Assembly: GCF_902859825.1 (NCBI RefSeq)
Contig: NZ_CADIKB010000001.1
Location: 555,707 to 619,706, forward strand
Direction of reading: 5' to 3'
Origin: Paraburkholderia phenoliruptrix
GTDB taxonomy: Bacteria; Pseudomonadota; Gammaproteobacteria; Burkholderiales; Burkholderiaceae
DNA: 64,000 nt
Shown here: positions 25,900 to 34,976 of the stretch, in pieces
Layout: every line of letters begins with the position of its first letter
How positions within the stretch are numbered: the first letter of the stretch is position 1
The notes under the pieces: model-generated
What the model was told of the DNA's origin: nothing
Databases searched by the model: none
What the model saw: the letters and a program-made list of their open reading frames with translations, nothing else
Program-made: the position numbers and the translations under genes

Positions 25900-27298
25900 C
25901 GGCGAGTTCTCCGAGCGTGAGCGGTTTGATCGGCGGACGGATGCGGTAGTAGCCGACCTCGGCGGGCGAGACGCGCCGCGCGTCCGCGATCACTTCCGTG
26001 ACCGTGAGACCGCACATGCGGCCCTGGCACGGCCCCATGCCGCAGCGTCCGAACGACTTGGCCTGGTTCGGCCCGACGCAGCCGAGCCCGACGAACTTGC
26101 GCAGTTCGCCGGCAGTGACCTCCTCGCAACGGCACACAATGGTTTCGTCGCGCGGAATACGGTTGACGTCGCGCGGACGATAGAGGCTGTCGAGAAACGG
26201 CCGGATACGCATGACGCCCGCGAGCGCGCGCCGGTGCGCGGCGGCTTCAGCATCGCGGGCTGCCGCAGGGAGCGCGCCCAGTTGCGCGGCGACCGCGAGG
26301 CCCGCGAGCGTGCCCTGCAACGCCGCTGCCTGGGCGCCGCCAATGCCCGCGCCGTCGCCCGCGACGAAAATGCCGGGCACATCGAGCTCGCCCCACGCAT
26401 CGAGCTGCGGCGTGAAGCAAAGCTGCGCGTCGTCCCAACGGTGCGCCGCGCGCAGCGCCTGCGTGAACTGCGTGTTCGGCACCACGCCCTGATGCAGCAG
26501 GATCACATCCGCTTCGAGGCGATGCGCTTTGCCTTGCGTCGTGAAATGAAGCGCGGCGGCGCGCTCCACGCGGTCGGCGCCCACGCGTGCCTCGACGCGC
26601 AGATCGTCGGCGGCTTCGAAGATCGGCACGCCTGCGTCGCGCAGCGTGCGAATCAGTTGCAGGCCTTTGCTCAGAAACGGCCACGCGCGCAGCGCCGAAA
26701 GCATGTGGCGCTTTGCGCGCCAGCGGTCCTCGTGCCGGGTGGTGTCGACGAGCGCACGAATCGGCACGCCGGCGCGTACGTATTGCCAGCCGAGCAGGTA
26801 GAGCAGCGGTCCGCAGCCGGCCAGCACGGGCGGCGCGGCGGGTACTTCGCCGGCGCTCTTCAGGAGGATTTGCGCGGCGCCTGCGGTCAGCACGCCCGGC
26901 AGCGTCCAGCCCGGAATCGGAAAGGGCCGCTCCAGCGCGCCGCTCGCGAGAATCACGCGTTGCGCGTCGAAGCTGCCGATCTTGCCGTCCTTCAGATAAT
27001 TGACGCCGCGCTCGCGCGTGACCTGCCAGACGGTCGCGTTGGTCAGATGACGCGCGCCGGAAGCGGCGAACGCGTCGGCGATCGCGGCGCCCGCCGCGTA
27101 ATCGGGACCGAGAATCTCCTTGCGGCGCGCATCGGCGCGGCCAATCGCGCGATAGATCTGGCCGCCCACGGCGTCCTGTTCGTCGATCAGCACGGTCTTC
27201 AGGCCCGCGCGCGCGGCGCGTGTCGCCGCGCTCATGCCGGCGGGACCGGCGCCGACCACGACCACGTCGACGGCTTCGGGTGCGAAATCAGCGGCCAT
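25892..27298 (-). CDS. FAD/NAD-binding subunit with BFD-like iron-sulfur domain
   Basis: This 468-residue pyridine-nucleotide-disulfide-type flavoprotein has an N-terminal FAD loop VVVVGAGPAGMSAATRAARAG, a second nucleotide motif, the ATG-like GIFVAGDGAGIGGAQA, and a C-terminal Cys-rich BFD-type domain with CRCEEVTAGEL and CGMGPCQGRMC. It corresponds to OoxA/HcnB or the alpha subunit of D-hydroxyproline dehydrogenase. It overlaps the genes on both sides (11 and 8 bases), which fits a stoichiometric complex. The Cys set should bind a [2Fe-2S] or [4Fe-4S] cluster. Confidence 0.87.
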   Translation of the reverse strand: MAADFAPEAVDVVVVGAGPAGMSAATRAARAGLKTVLIDEQDAVGGQIYRAIGRADARRKEILGPDYAAGAAIADAFAASGARHLTNATVWQVTRERGVNYLKDGKIGSFDAQRVILASGALERPFPIPGWTLPGVLTAGAAQILLKSAGEVPAAPPVLAGCGPLLYLLGWQYVRAGVPIRALVDTTRHEDRWRAKRHMLSALRAWPFLSKGLQLIRTLRDAGVPIFEAADDLRVEARVGADRVERAAALHFTTQGKAHRLEADVILLHQGVVPNTQFTQALRAAHRWDDAQLCFTPQLDAWGELDVPGIFVAGDGAGIGGAQAAALQGTLAGLAVAAQLGALPAAARDAEAAAHRRALAGVMRIRPFLDSLYRPRDVNRIPRDETIVCRCEEVTAGELRKFVGLGCVGPNQAKSFGRCGMGPCQGRMCGLTVTEVIADARRVSPAEVGYYRIRPPIKPLTLGELAGE

Positions 27299-27671
27299 GA
27301 GCGTTCTCCTGCAGGGCGTCAGCGAGGTTCGTGGGCGGCAGGTCGCGTGCGCCTTCCTGCGAGCGGATCCGCATGCCGGCCTTGACTTCGACCATGCAGG
27401 CCTGGCGGCTCGGCACGCCGTCGATTTCCACGAGGCACTCGAAGCAGGCGCCCATCATGCAGAACGGCGCGCGCGGTGCGCCGGAGACCGGCGTCGCGCG
27501 AAACCGCGCGATGCCCGCGGCGAGCAGAGCGGCTGCCACCGAACGGCCGCCGGGCACGGAAAGCGGCCGGTCGTTGAACCAGATGGCGACGTTTGCCGCG
27601 CTCGCGCCTTGCGCGCCCGGCAGCGGTTTGAACAGTGTGTGAGCCGGCGTGTCAGTCGATCGGATAGTCAT
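27288..27671 (-). CDS. small (2Fe-2S) subunit of the dehydrogenase complex
   Basis: This 127-residue protein of the HcnA/Fer2_4 type has the Cys motif CMMGACFECLVEIDG and a later Cys in SRQACMVEV, which together should ligate one [2Fe-2S] cluster. It is the gamma-type subunit that relays electrons between the two flavoprotein subunits. Its stop overlaps the next gene by 11 bases, and it lies 7 bases behind the second DAO gene. The N-terminal 25 residues are variable. Confidence 0.87.
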   Translation of the reverse strand: MTIRSTDTPAHTLFKPLPGAQGASAANVAIWFNDRPLSVPGGRSVAAALLAAGIARFRATPVSGAPRAPFCMMGACFECLVEIDGVPSRQACMVEVKAGMRIRSQEGARDLPPTNLADALQENAHGR

Positions 27672-27678
27672 GTCGGGT

Positions 27679-28827
27679 TCAATGAGCAGGAGTCAGTTGC
27701 GCTGCACGCTCGAAGCGTTGCGCGGAGAAGGTGGGCAGTTCGTCGGGCATGCGCGCGCCCATGATCCAGGGCGCGACGCGCAGCGCGTGCGCGGCGGCGA
27801 GCGTCACGCCGCTGTGGCACGTGACCACGAATGCGCCAGGATGCGCTTGCGACTGGTCGTAGATGGGAAAGCCATCCGGGCTATAGACGCGCAGCGCCGC
27901 CCACATGCGCACGAGCCGCACGTGCCGCAGCATCGGGAACGCGCGCACGCCGCGCCGGGCGATGTCGGCCAGCACGTGCGTCGTGGTGAAATCGTCGAAG
28001 CCGGCTTCTTCCATCGAATCGCCGAACTGCACGGTACCTTCGTCGGTCTGGCGCACGTTGAGCGTGGGGTAGTGAAGGAACGGCGCGACGCGCTCGCTCA
28101 CCAGCACCTGCCCGCGATTGGGCGCGACCGGCGCGTTCAGTCCGACGAACGGCGCGAGCGCGCGATTGCCCAGTCCCGCGGCGAGCACGACTTTCGCAGC
28201 GCGATACGTGCCGAGTTTGCCGCGCACCATGAAGCCGTGTCCCTGCGGCTCGATACCGAGTGCCCGTTCGGCCGATACGAGCCGCACGCCGCGCGCCTGC
28301 ATTGCCGTGTGCAGCGCGCGCAGCAGCTTGAGCGGGTTCACGTGGCCGTCCATCGGCGTATAGCTCGCGCCGATCACGGCGGGCCCGATCTGCGGAATGC
28401 GCGCGCGTACGTCGGCGGCATCGAGCATCTGGAACGGGTAGTCGCCCAGTTCCGCACGCAAGGTGGAGAGGCGCTTGTCGCGCTCGGCGAGTTCGTCGTC
28501 GTTGAAGCAGAAATGAAAGCCGCCGGGCTGTTTGAGCGCTACGTCGACGCCCGATTCATCGAGCAGTGCCTCCGCGAACTGGGGCCAGCGCGTCGCCGAG
28601 CTGCGCGACCAGCGTGCATACGGCGACAGGCCGTAGCCTTTGCCCTGAATCCACACGAGGCCGAAATTGCCGCGCGAGGCGCGAAAGCCGCCGTCGTCCT
28701 CGTCGAGCACGGTCACGCGCGCGCCTTCGCGGGCGAGTCCGTAGGCGACGGCGGAACCGACGAGGCCGCCGCCCACCACGATCACATCCGCGAGCGCGCC
28801 CGAGTCGGCGGTGCGTGAAAGCGTCAT
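27679..28827 (-). CDS. second FAD-dependent oxidoreductase (DAO family)
   Basis: This 382-residue DAO-family flavoprotein is distinct from the one at 24727. The dinucleotide loop VIVVGGGLVGSAVAYGLARE is followed by the SRGNFGLVWIQGKG segment and the C-terminal substrate/FAD region GAFVVTCHSGVTLAAAH. The ATG overlaps the permease stop as ATGA, so translation is coupled. It could act on a related substrate, or on the product of the first enzyme. Having both a stand-alone and a heteromeric DAO in one operon is notable. Confidence 0.85.
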   Translation of the reverse strand: MTLSRTADSGALADVIVVGGGLVGSAVAYGLAREGARVTVLDEDDGGFRASRGNFGLVWIQGKGYGLSPYARWSRSSATRWPQFAEALLDESGVDVALKQPGGFHFCFNDDELAERDKRLSTLRAELGDYPFQMLDAADVRARIPQIGPAVIGASYTPMDGHVNPLKLLRALHTAMQARGVRLVSAERALGIEPQGHGFMVRGKLGTYRAAKVVLAAGLGNRALAPFVGLNAPVAPNRGQVLVSERVAPFLHYPTLNVRQTDEGTVQFGDSMEEAGFDDFTTTHVLADIARRGVRAFPMLRHVRLVRMWAALRVYSPDGFPIYDQSQAHPGAFVVTCHSGVTLAAAHALRVAPWIMGARMPDELPTFSAQRFERAAQLTPAH

Positions 28828-29621
28828 TGGGCTTCTCCGATCAGGATACGGTCGAGTCCGACCATGCGGTCGAGCAGGACCATCAGCAGGACCGTGCCGA
28901 CGATCAGCACCGCCGACACCGAGGCGACGAGCGGGTCGATCGTCTGCGCGATCTGGTTGTACATGGCGACGGGCAGGGTGGTAGTGCCGGGCGTCGCGAC
29001 GAAAATGGTCATGGTTAGTTCGTCGAAACTCTGGATGAACGAGAGCACCCAGCCGCCCGCGACGCCGGTGCGGATCATCGGCAGCACGACGCGGCGAAAG
29101 GCCGTGAAACGGCTCGCGCCACATGACAGCGCGGCGCGCTCTGCATCGCGATCGAGCCCGACGGCCGATGAAAGCGCGAGACGCAGCGCATACGGCAGCA
29201 CGATGACCACGTGGGCGCAAACGAGCGACCAGAACGATCCCGACAGATGCAGCAGCGACAGAAAGCGCAGGAACGCGATGCCGAGCACCACGGCGGGGAT
29301 CATCATCGGCGAGAGAAAGAAGCTCGTGAGCGCGGCGCGGCCCGGGAAACGATAGCGCGCAATGGCGAGCGCGGCGGGCACCGCGAGCAGCACGCCGATG
29401 GTCGCCGCCGCAAAGGCGAGCCGCACCGATAGCCAGAACGCCGCGACGATGTCGCCGTTCTCGAGGATCGCGCGGAACCAGCGCAGCGAGGCGCCGTCGA
29501 AAGGCATCGAAATAAAGCCCTTGTCGGTGAACGCGACGAGCATCACGACCACGAGCGGGGCGAGAATGAAGCTCAGGAAGAACGCGTTATAGATGAGGCC
29601 GGCCATGCCGTTCTGTTTCAT
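28824..29621 (-). CDS. ABC importer permease (PotC-like)
   Basis: This 265-residue inner-membrane permease has six helices and the cytoplasmic EAA loop (AALSCGASRFTAFRRVVLP). It belongs to the spermidine/putrescine and Fe(III) type of importers. It lies 15 bases behind the first permease gene and overlaps the next gene by 4 bases. It pairs with the permease at 29637 to form the channel. Confidence 0.9.
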   Translation of the reverse strand: MKQNGMAGLIYNAFFLSFILAPLVVVMLVAFTDKGFISMPFDGASLRWFRAILENGDIVAAFWLSVRLAFAAATIGVLLAVPAALAIARYRFPGRAALTSFFLSPMMIPAVVLGIAFLRFLSLLHLSGSFWSLVCAHVVIVLPYALRLALSSAVGLDRDAERAALSCGASRFTAFRRVVLPMIRTGVAGGWVLSFIQSFDELTMTIFVATPGTTTLPVAMYNQIAQTIDPLVASVSAVLIVGTVLLMVLLDRMVGLDRILIGEAQ

Positions 29622-29636
29622 TTCGCTCTCCTTCGC

Positions 29637-30509
29637 TTAATCGAAGATGTGCCGGAAGCGGCGTTCGGCGAGACGGTTGCAGCCCATCACGATCGCCACG
29701 TTGGCGATCAGCAGCAGTACCGCGATGCTCGCGCCGAGCGGCCAGTTGAGCGTGCCGAGGAACTCGTCGTAGGCGGCGGTGGCCACCACCTTCAGGCGCC
29801 GTCCGCCAATCAGCGCCGGCGTGGCGAACGCCGACGCCGACAGCGCGAACACGATGATCGAACCCGACAGGACGCCTGGCATGATCTGCGGCAGCACCAC
29901 GCGGCGGAACACCGCGAACGGCGAGCCGCCGAGCGAGCGGCCGGCCCATTCCACCTGCGGGTCGAGCTTTTGCATGGTCGCCCAGACCGACATCACCATG
30001 AAGGGCACCAATACGTGCGTGAGCGCGATGATCATGCCGGTCATCGTGAAGACGAGACGGATGGGCTCGTCGGTGATGTGCAGCCACTGCAGCACATTGT
30101 TGAGCACGCCGTTGTTGCCGAGCAGAATCTGCCAGCCGAGCGTGCGCACCACGACCGAAATCAGCAGCGGTCCGAGCACGATCAGCAGGCACAGCGACTG
30201 CCACGGGCGTTTCATGCGCGCGAGCACGATGGTCTCGGGCACGCCGAGCACGATGGACAGCAGCGTCACGGCGAAGGCGAGCCCCGCGGTGCGCAGAAAG
30301 ATCGTGCCGTAGTACGGGTCGCTCACCACCTGCCAGTAGTTCGTGAGCGTGTAGGCGGACGTGACGCCCGCGGTGTCGCTGAACACGCGGAACGACAGCA
30401 TCAACGTCAGCAGAAGCGGCACCAGCAGCAGGCCGGCGAAAAGCAGCAGCGCAGGCCCCGACAGCAGCCATGGCGCGGCGCCGGGGCGGTCGTCGTCAAG
30501 CGTGGCCAT
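29637..30509 (-). CDS. ABC importer permease (PotB-like)
   Basis: This 290-residue permease has about six helices and an EAA loop (GRSLGGSPFAVFRRVVLPQ). ATG at 30509 has GGGAGGG 5 bases upstream and overlaps the ATPase gene end by 14 bases. A longer open frame upstream is only the shadow of the ATPase gene. It forms the membrane part of the importer with the PotC-like protein. Confidence 0.9.
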   Translation of the reverse strand: MATLDDDRPGAAPWLLSGPALLLFAGLLLVPLLLTLMLSFRVFSDTAGVTSAYTLTNYWQVVSDPYYGTIFLRTAGLAFAVTLLSIVLGVPETIVLARMKRPWQSLCLLIVLGPLLISVVVRTLGWQILLGNNGVLNNVLQWLHITDEPIRLVFTMTGMIIALTHVLVPFMVMSVWATMQKLDPQVEWAGRSLGGSPFAVFRRVVLPQIMPGVLSGSIIVFALSASAFATPALIGGRRLKVVATAAYDEFLGTLNWPLGASIAVLLLIANVAIVMGCNRLAERRFRHIFD

Positions 30510-31575
30510 GCGCGCCCTCCCGGCGGTCTTGCGTGAGCACGCGCAGGTCGTCGTCGGTCCATGCGAGGCCGACTTCGTGGCCCTCGGCGGGCGGCGGCGC
30601 GCCGAGGTTCGGCTGCGCGACGCGCAGTTTGCCGAGTTCGGTCTCCACTTCGAGCAGCCATTGATTGCCGACGAACACCCGCGTCGCGATGCGCCCGCGC
30701 ACGCGGGCATCGCCATCGGCGAGATGCACTTTTTCCGGGCGAATATAGACGTGCACTGCGCCGTCCACTTCGCGGCCTTCATGCGGCACATGCAGCGTCT
30801 TACCCGCGACGGCGACTTCGGCGCAGCGCGGATTGCGGCGCAGCACTTCGCCGGTCAGCGTGTTGGTGCGGCCGAGAAATGTCGACGCGAAGGGCGTGGC
30901 GGGGCGCTCGTAGGCGTCGTAGGGCGTGCTCAGTTGCGCGATGACGCCGCGATGCATGACGGCGATGCGATCGCTCATCGTCATCGCCTCGACCTGATCG
31001 TGCGTGACGAGAATCGTCGTGATGCCCAGACGCTTCTGGATCGCGCGCAGCTCGATGTGCATTTCCTCGCGCAGCTTGGCGTCGAGATTCGACATCGGCT
31101 CGTCGAGCAGCAGCAGTTCGGGTTCCATGGCGATGGCGCGCGCAATCGCCACGCGCTGCCGCTGGCCGCCCGACAGCTCCTTCGGATAGCGATGCCCGAG
31201 GCCCTTCAGGCGCACGAGCGAGAGCGCTTCGGCAACGCGCTGCTCGCGTTCCTGGCGCCTCACTTTGCGCATTTCCAGCCCGAAGCCGACGTTGCCCGCC
31301 ACCGTCATGTGCGGAAAGAGCGCGTAGCTTTGAAACACCACGCCGATGCCGCGCTTTTCCGGGCGTTCGTTCGTGATGTCGCGGCCGTCGAGCAGGATCC
31401 GGCCCGTGGTCGGCGAGACGAAACCGGCCACCATCTGCAGCGTGGTCGTCTTGCCGCAGCCGGACGGGCCGAGCAGCGCGAGCAGTTCGCCGCGTTCGAC
31501 GTCGAGATCGAGCTGCTCGATTGCCGTGAAATCGCCGTAGCGTTTCGAAATGCCTTGCAGCGTCAGGAAAGCCAT
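30496..31575 (-). CDS. ABC importer ATPase (PotA-like)
   Basis: This 359-residue ATPase has Walker A GPSGCGKTT (about residue 37), the Q-loop VVFQSYALFPHMTV, the signature LSGGQRQRVAIARAI, Walker B LLLLDEP and the switch His in LVTHDQ. A C-terminal TOBE-type domain of about 120 residues follows. It energises uptake by the two permeases. It lies 57 bases behind the binding-protein gene. Confidence 0.92.
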   Translation of the reverse strand: MAFLTLQGISKRYGDFTAIEQLDLDVERGELLALLGPSGCGKTTTLQMVAGFVSPTTGRILLDGRDITNERPEKRGIGVVFQSYALFPHMTVAGNVGFGLEMRKVRRQEREQRVAEALSLVRLKGLGHRYPKELSGGQRQRVAIARAIAMEPELLLLDEPMSNLDAKLREEMHIELRAIQKRLGITTILVTHDQVEAMTMSDRIAVMHRGVIAQLSTPYDAYERPATPFASTFLGRTNTLTGEVLRRNPRCAEVAVAGKTLHVPHEGREVDGAVHVYIRPEKVHLADGDARVRGRIATRVFVGNQWLLEVETELGKLRVAQPNLGAPPPAEGHEVGLAWTDDDLRVLTQDRREGAHGHA

Positions 31576-31632
31576 GCGCCTTGCTCCTTCATCGGATCGC
31601 GCGCCGCGCGAGAAACTTGCCGGTGCCGCACG

Positions 31633-32709
31633 TTAGCGCTCGACGGAGCGATTCCAGCGCTCGGTCCATTCGGTGCGATGCTGGTTGATCGTCGCCCAGT
31701 CCATCGCCGTGAGCTTCGAGATCTGCTCGGGCCCATACGGCACGCGCGCGGCGATCTCGGGCGTGAGCTTGACGGTCCTGTTGACCGGGCCGAGGCCGAT
31801 GCCCTGCGCCTGCAACGCCTGCACCTCCGGACTCAACAGGTACTGGACGAACTGCTGCGAGAGCTGCGGCTGCGCGTTTTCGGCCACCACGCAGGCGGCG
31901 ACCTGCAACGCGACCGCGCCTTCCTTCGGATAGACAAACTTGAGCGGAAAGCCGGTGTTCTGCAGGGCGACCGCGCGGCCGCTGCCGTAGGGCGCGAGAA
32001 TCACGTCGCCGGCTTGCATCTGGCCGTCCATTTCGCCGGGCGTCGGCGCCCAGGAGAGCACATTCGGCGCGACCTGTTTGGTCATCGCGGTGAAGCCGGG
32101 GTCGATGTTCTTTTCGCCGCCGCCAGCGAGACGCGCGAGCATCACGAGCGTGTGCAGGCCGTAGGTGTTGGTGATCGGCGGGACGCCCAGTTTGCCTTTG
32201 ATGCGGCTGTCGGTGAGCGCTTTCCACGAATCGGGCGGCGGCAGGCCGGCTTTCTTGAACGCTTCTTCGTTGTAGCCGATACCCGTCGCGACCATGCCCA
32301 CGCCGATCGCGCTCGGACCCAGTTTCGCGAGCGGGTAGACGTCTTTCATGACGGGTGCGCCGTCGAGCTTCGCGCACAGGTTCAGCTGCATCGCCTGATA
32401 CATGGGACCGTCGTCCATCACCGCGACGTTGATCTGCTGGTGTCCCTTTTGCGCCTGCAGCTTCGCGAGCGTGTCGCTCGAATTGCCCGCGACGTAGACG
32501 ATCTTCACGTTGTGCGCCTTTTCGAACGGCGGAATGATCTTCTGCCGGTAGAGCTGCTCGTTGGAGCCGCCGACATTGGCGACATAGAGCGTCGTCTCGG
32601 CCTCTGCCACGAGCGGCGCGGCAAGGCTGGCGGCAAGCGAAACGGCCGCGATAACAGCGAAGGACGGGGCAGACGGGGCGAACAGGCGGCGATGCAGCGC
32701 TCTTTTCAT
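31633..32709 (-). CDS. periplasmic solute-binding protein of the ABC importer
   Basis: This 358-residue protein has a signal peptide (charged MKRALHRR start, hydrophobic core, AEA cleavage site near residue 37) and a two-lobed PotD/Fe(III)-like binding fold. Central PPITNTYGLHTLVMLARL and late MDWATINQHRTEWTERWNR are typical. It is first in the leftward operon and diverges from a LysR regulator. The linked flavin dehydrogenases suggest the ligand is an opine, N-substituted or D-amino acid rather than a true polyamine, but this is inference. Confidence 0.88.
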   Translation of the reverse strand: MKRALHRRLFAPSAPSFAVIAAVSLAASLAAPLVAEAETTLYVANVGGSNEQLYRQKIIPPFEKAHNVKIVYVAGNSSDTLAKLQAQKGHQQINVAVMDDGPMYQAMQLNLCAKLDGAPVMKDVYPLAKLGPSAIGVGMVATGIGYNEEAFKKAGLPPPDSWKALTDSRIKGKLGVPPITNTYGLHTLVMLARLAGGGEKNIDPGFTAMTKQVAPNVLSWAPTPGEMDGQMQAGDVILAPYGSGRAVALQNTGFPLKFVYPKEGAVALQVAACVVAENAQPQLSQQFVQYLLSPEVQALQAQGIGLGPVNRTVKLTPEIAARVPYGPEQISKLTAMDWATINQHRTEWTERWNRSVER

Positions 32710-32815
32710 GACGACGATCTCCAGTTCCAGGGTGTGGGGGCGGGCTTCGCTGCCCGTCAGGTGTCATGCAGTGTCGCCCCGGCTGGTCATGTCGTCCAAT
32801 ACGAATAAAATACCT

Positions 32816-32838
32816 ATCCATACCTGGATGATATGGAT
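32816..32838. promoter_or_regulatory. candidate LysR operator in the divergent region
   Basis: A 7-9-7 inverted repeat (ATCCATA and TATGGAT arms) lies between the binding-protein gene and the divergent LysR gene, 30 bases before the LysR ATG. Position and symmetry suit autoregulation and activation by the adjacent LysR protein. Confidence 0.45.
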
Positions 32839-32867
32839 TGGCCGGGCACTTCCTGGGGAAAATACGC

Positions 32868-33821
32868 ATGAATCTCAAGCACATCGAGGCGTTTCGCGCG
32901 GTGATGGTGTCGGGGTCGATGACCGCCGCGGCCAAGGCGCTCTTTACGTCGCAACCGAACGTGAGCCGCCTCATCGCGCAACTGGAGCGCGACACGGGAC
33001 TGCAGCTCTTTCAGCGCAGCGGCGTGCGGCTCATTCCGACGAGCGAGGGCGAGGCGTTCTTTCGCGAGGTCGAACGGGCTTTCGTCGGTTTGCAGGGTCT
33101 TGCGAATGCGGCCGCGCAGATTCGCAACCTCGGCAGCGGCCGCTTGCGCATTGCGGCCATGCCGTCGGCGGGCATGACGCTCGTGCCGCATGCGATCAAA
33201 CGCTTCGTCGAGTTGTTTCCCGAGGTGACCGTGTCGCTGCATGTGAACACGTCGGCCACCGTCAATCATTGGACGGCGTCGCAGTTCTGCGATCTGGGCG
33301 TGGCGGTGTATGTGAGCGAGGCTTCGGATTGCGAAGTCGAACAGCTCTCCGACGTGGCCGCGGTATGCGTGATGCCGGCCGCCCATCGGCTCGCTGCAAA
33401 GCGCAGCATCAAGCCCGAGGATCTGGAAGGCGAGTCGTTCATCTCACTGTGTCACGGCGACGGCACGCGCGCGCTGATGGACGAAGTGTTCCTGCGTGCG
33501 GGCGTGCAGCGCATCCTCGCGATCGAGGCGCAATACACGGCCATGTGCTGCGAGATGGTGCGGCACGGCATGGGCGTGACGCTCGCGCATCCGATCGTCG
33601 CCCGTGACTATGCGGGCCCTGACATTGCGATTCGCCCGTTCGTGCCGGCCACGCGCTTTCAGACCTATTTGCTGTTTCCGCCGCACCGGCCGCGCGAACG
33701 GCTGGCTTCCGCGTTCGTGGAGGTGTTGCGCGGTTTGCACGACGAACTACTCGCGGAAATGGCGCCGCCGGTACGCAACACGGCGGCCCGCGGGCGGGTC
33801 AAGCAGCGGGTTGGGGCGTGA
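32868..33821 (+). CDS. LysR-family regulator of the amine-oxidation operon
   Basis: This 317-residue LysR regulator begins with the HTH segment LKHIEAFRAVMVSGSMTAAAK followed by SQPNVSRLIAQLE. The effector domain resembles the NocR/OccR opine-responsive branch in general layout. ATG at 32868 has GGGGAAAA upstream; an in-frame TTG at 32838 is less likely. It is divergent from the nine-gene importer/dehydrogenase operon and is its probable activator, with the imported substrate as inducer. Confidence 0.87.
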   Translation: MNLKHIEAFRAVMVSGSMTAAAKALFTSQPNVSRLIAQLERDTGLQLFQRSGVRLIPTSEGEAFFREVERAFVGLQGLANAAAQIRNLGSGRLRIAAMPSAGMTLVPHAIKRFVELFPEVTVSLHVNTSATVNHWTASQFCDLGVAVYVSEASDCEVEQLSDVAAVCVMPAAHRLAAKRSIKPEDLEGESFISLCHGDGTRALMDEVFLRAGVQRILAIEAQYTAMCCEMVRHGMGVTLAHPIVARDYAGPDIAIRPFVPATRFQTYLLFPPHRPRERLASAFVEVLRGLHDELLAEMAPPVRNTAARGRVKQRVGA

Positions 33822-33919
33822 TTCGCGTGGCGCTTGCCCTGCGCGGCGCTGCGCCGCGCCGCCCACGGGAGCCGTCGGGCAATTCGGGCAATCATGACGA
33901 CCTTTTCACATTCGACACA

Positions 33920-34849
33920 CTACGACGGCACCTCCCGCCGACATACCGACAGCACGAGCTGCCTGAGCCAACGATGAAGCGGATCGATGTCCAGACGCGG
34001 ATGCCACATCTGCGAGACGGTGATCTCTTGCGTTGCGACAGGCAGTTCGAATGCATGGATGCCGGCGCTTGCAGCTCCTTCGCGGTAAGCCGTCTGCGCG
34101 CTCACGAACGAGGCGGGCACGAGCGCAACGAGGTCGGACGTGCGGGCGACCGCGAGCGCGGCGGGAAAGCCCGGAACCACTGCGACGATGCGTCGTTCGA
34201 GACCGAGAGCCGCCAACGCGTCGTCGACGGGGCCGGTCGCGCCCGAGCGCCGCGAAGCGACGACGTGATCAAAGGCGACGTACCGTTCGGGCGTTATCGC
34301 GCCTTCACGTTCGAGAGGATGACCTTTTCTCACCACGCCCACGAAACGATCGCGGAAAAGCGCCTGTAACCGTACTTCGGGGCCCATGTTGCCGAGCACG
34401 CCGATTTCGAGGTCCACGGAACCGTCGCGCAGAGGCGTCGCATTTTTTTCCGCTTTCGATGTGAAGCGCAAGCGCACATGCGGCGCGAGCTTCGTTGCCG
34501 CCTCGATCAGCGCCGAACCGAAAGCTTCGACGAACCCGTCGTTCGCTCGAATGGTGAAGGTGTGCCGCAGTGTCGACAAATCCGGCTCGGTCCGCGACGG
34601 ACGCAGCACCGCCCGCGCTTCATGAAGCGCATTTCGCGTGCGCTCGCGAATCGCCTCGGCATACGGCGTCAACACCATCTCGCGGCCCGCGCGAACCAGC
34701 AACGGGTCGCCGGTTGTGGCGCGAAGCCGCGCGAGCGTCCGGCTCATTGCGGATGCGCTTAACCCGAGGCGGCGGGCAGCGCCGGCCACGCTTCCATCGT
34801 CGAGCAGTGTTTCGAGCGCAATCAGCAGGTTCAGGTCGATTTCGGGCAT
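33920..34849 (-). CDS. LysR-family regulator (divergent from an SDR)
   Basis: This 309-residue regulator starts at EIDLNLLIALETLLDDGSVAG, a NodD/LeuO-type HTH with SASAMSRTLARLR as the recognition helix. The effector domain has DLEIGVLGNMGPEV and the usual late hydrophobic strand. ATG at 34849 is used; ATG at 34864 would add five residues. It diverges from an SDR gene, the standard regulator-target arrangement. Confidence 0.86.
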   Translation of the reverse strand: MPEIDLNLLIALETLLDDGSVAGAARRLGLSASAMSRTLARLRATTGDPLLVRAGREMVLTPYAEAIRERTRNALHEARAVLRPSRTEPDLSTLRHTFTIRANDGFVEAFGSALIEAATKLAPHVRLRFTSKAEKNATPLRDGSVDLEIGVLGNMGPEVRLQALFRDRFVGVVRKGHPLEREGAITPERYVAFDHVVASRRSGATGPVDDALAALGLERRIVAVVPGFPAALAVARTSDLVALVPASFVSAQTAYREGAASAGIHAFELPVATQEITVSQMWHPRLDIDPLHRWLRQLVLSVCRREVPS

Positions 34850-34887
34850 GCCTGATCGTAACATCGGCGCACGGGACGAGGCGTTCG

Positions 34888-34906
34888 ATGCAGGTTATCA
34901 ATGCAT
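34888..34906. promoter_or_regulatory. candidate LysR box
   Basis: ATGCA and TGCAT arms separated by 9 bases form a T-n11-A-type palindrome between the divergent LysR and SDR genes. This is the expected kind and place of site for the adjacent regulator. Confidence 0.45.
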
Positions 34907-34976
34907 GTGGCGCGCCTTCCGGCAGGGCTCGCGCGCCGCTATATTTTCCTGGTCGAGTCATTCACAGGATCAGATC

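Noticed and set aside
30361..32808. An 815-codon rightward open frame
   Set aside because: Antisense shadow of the ABC importer genes.
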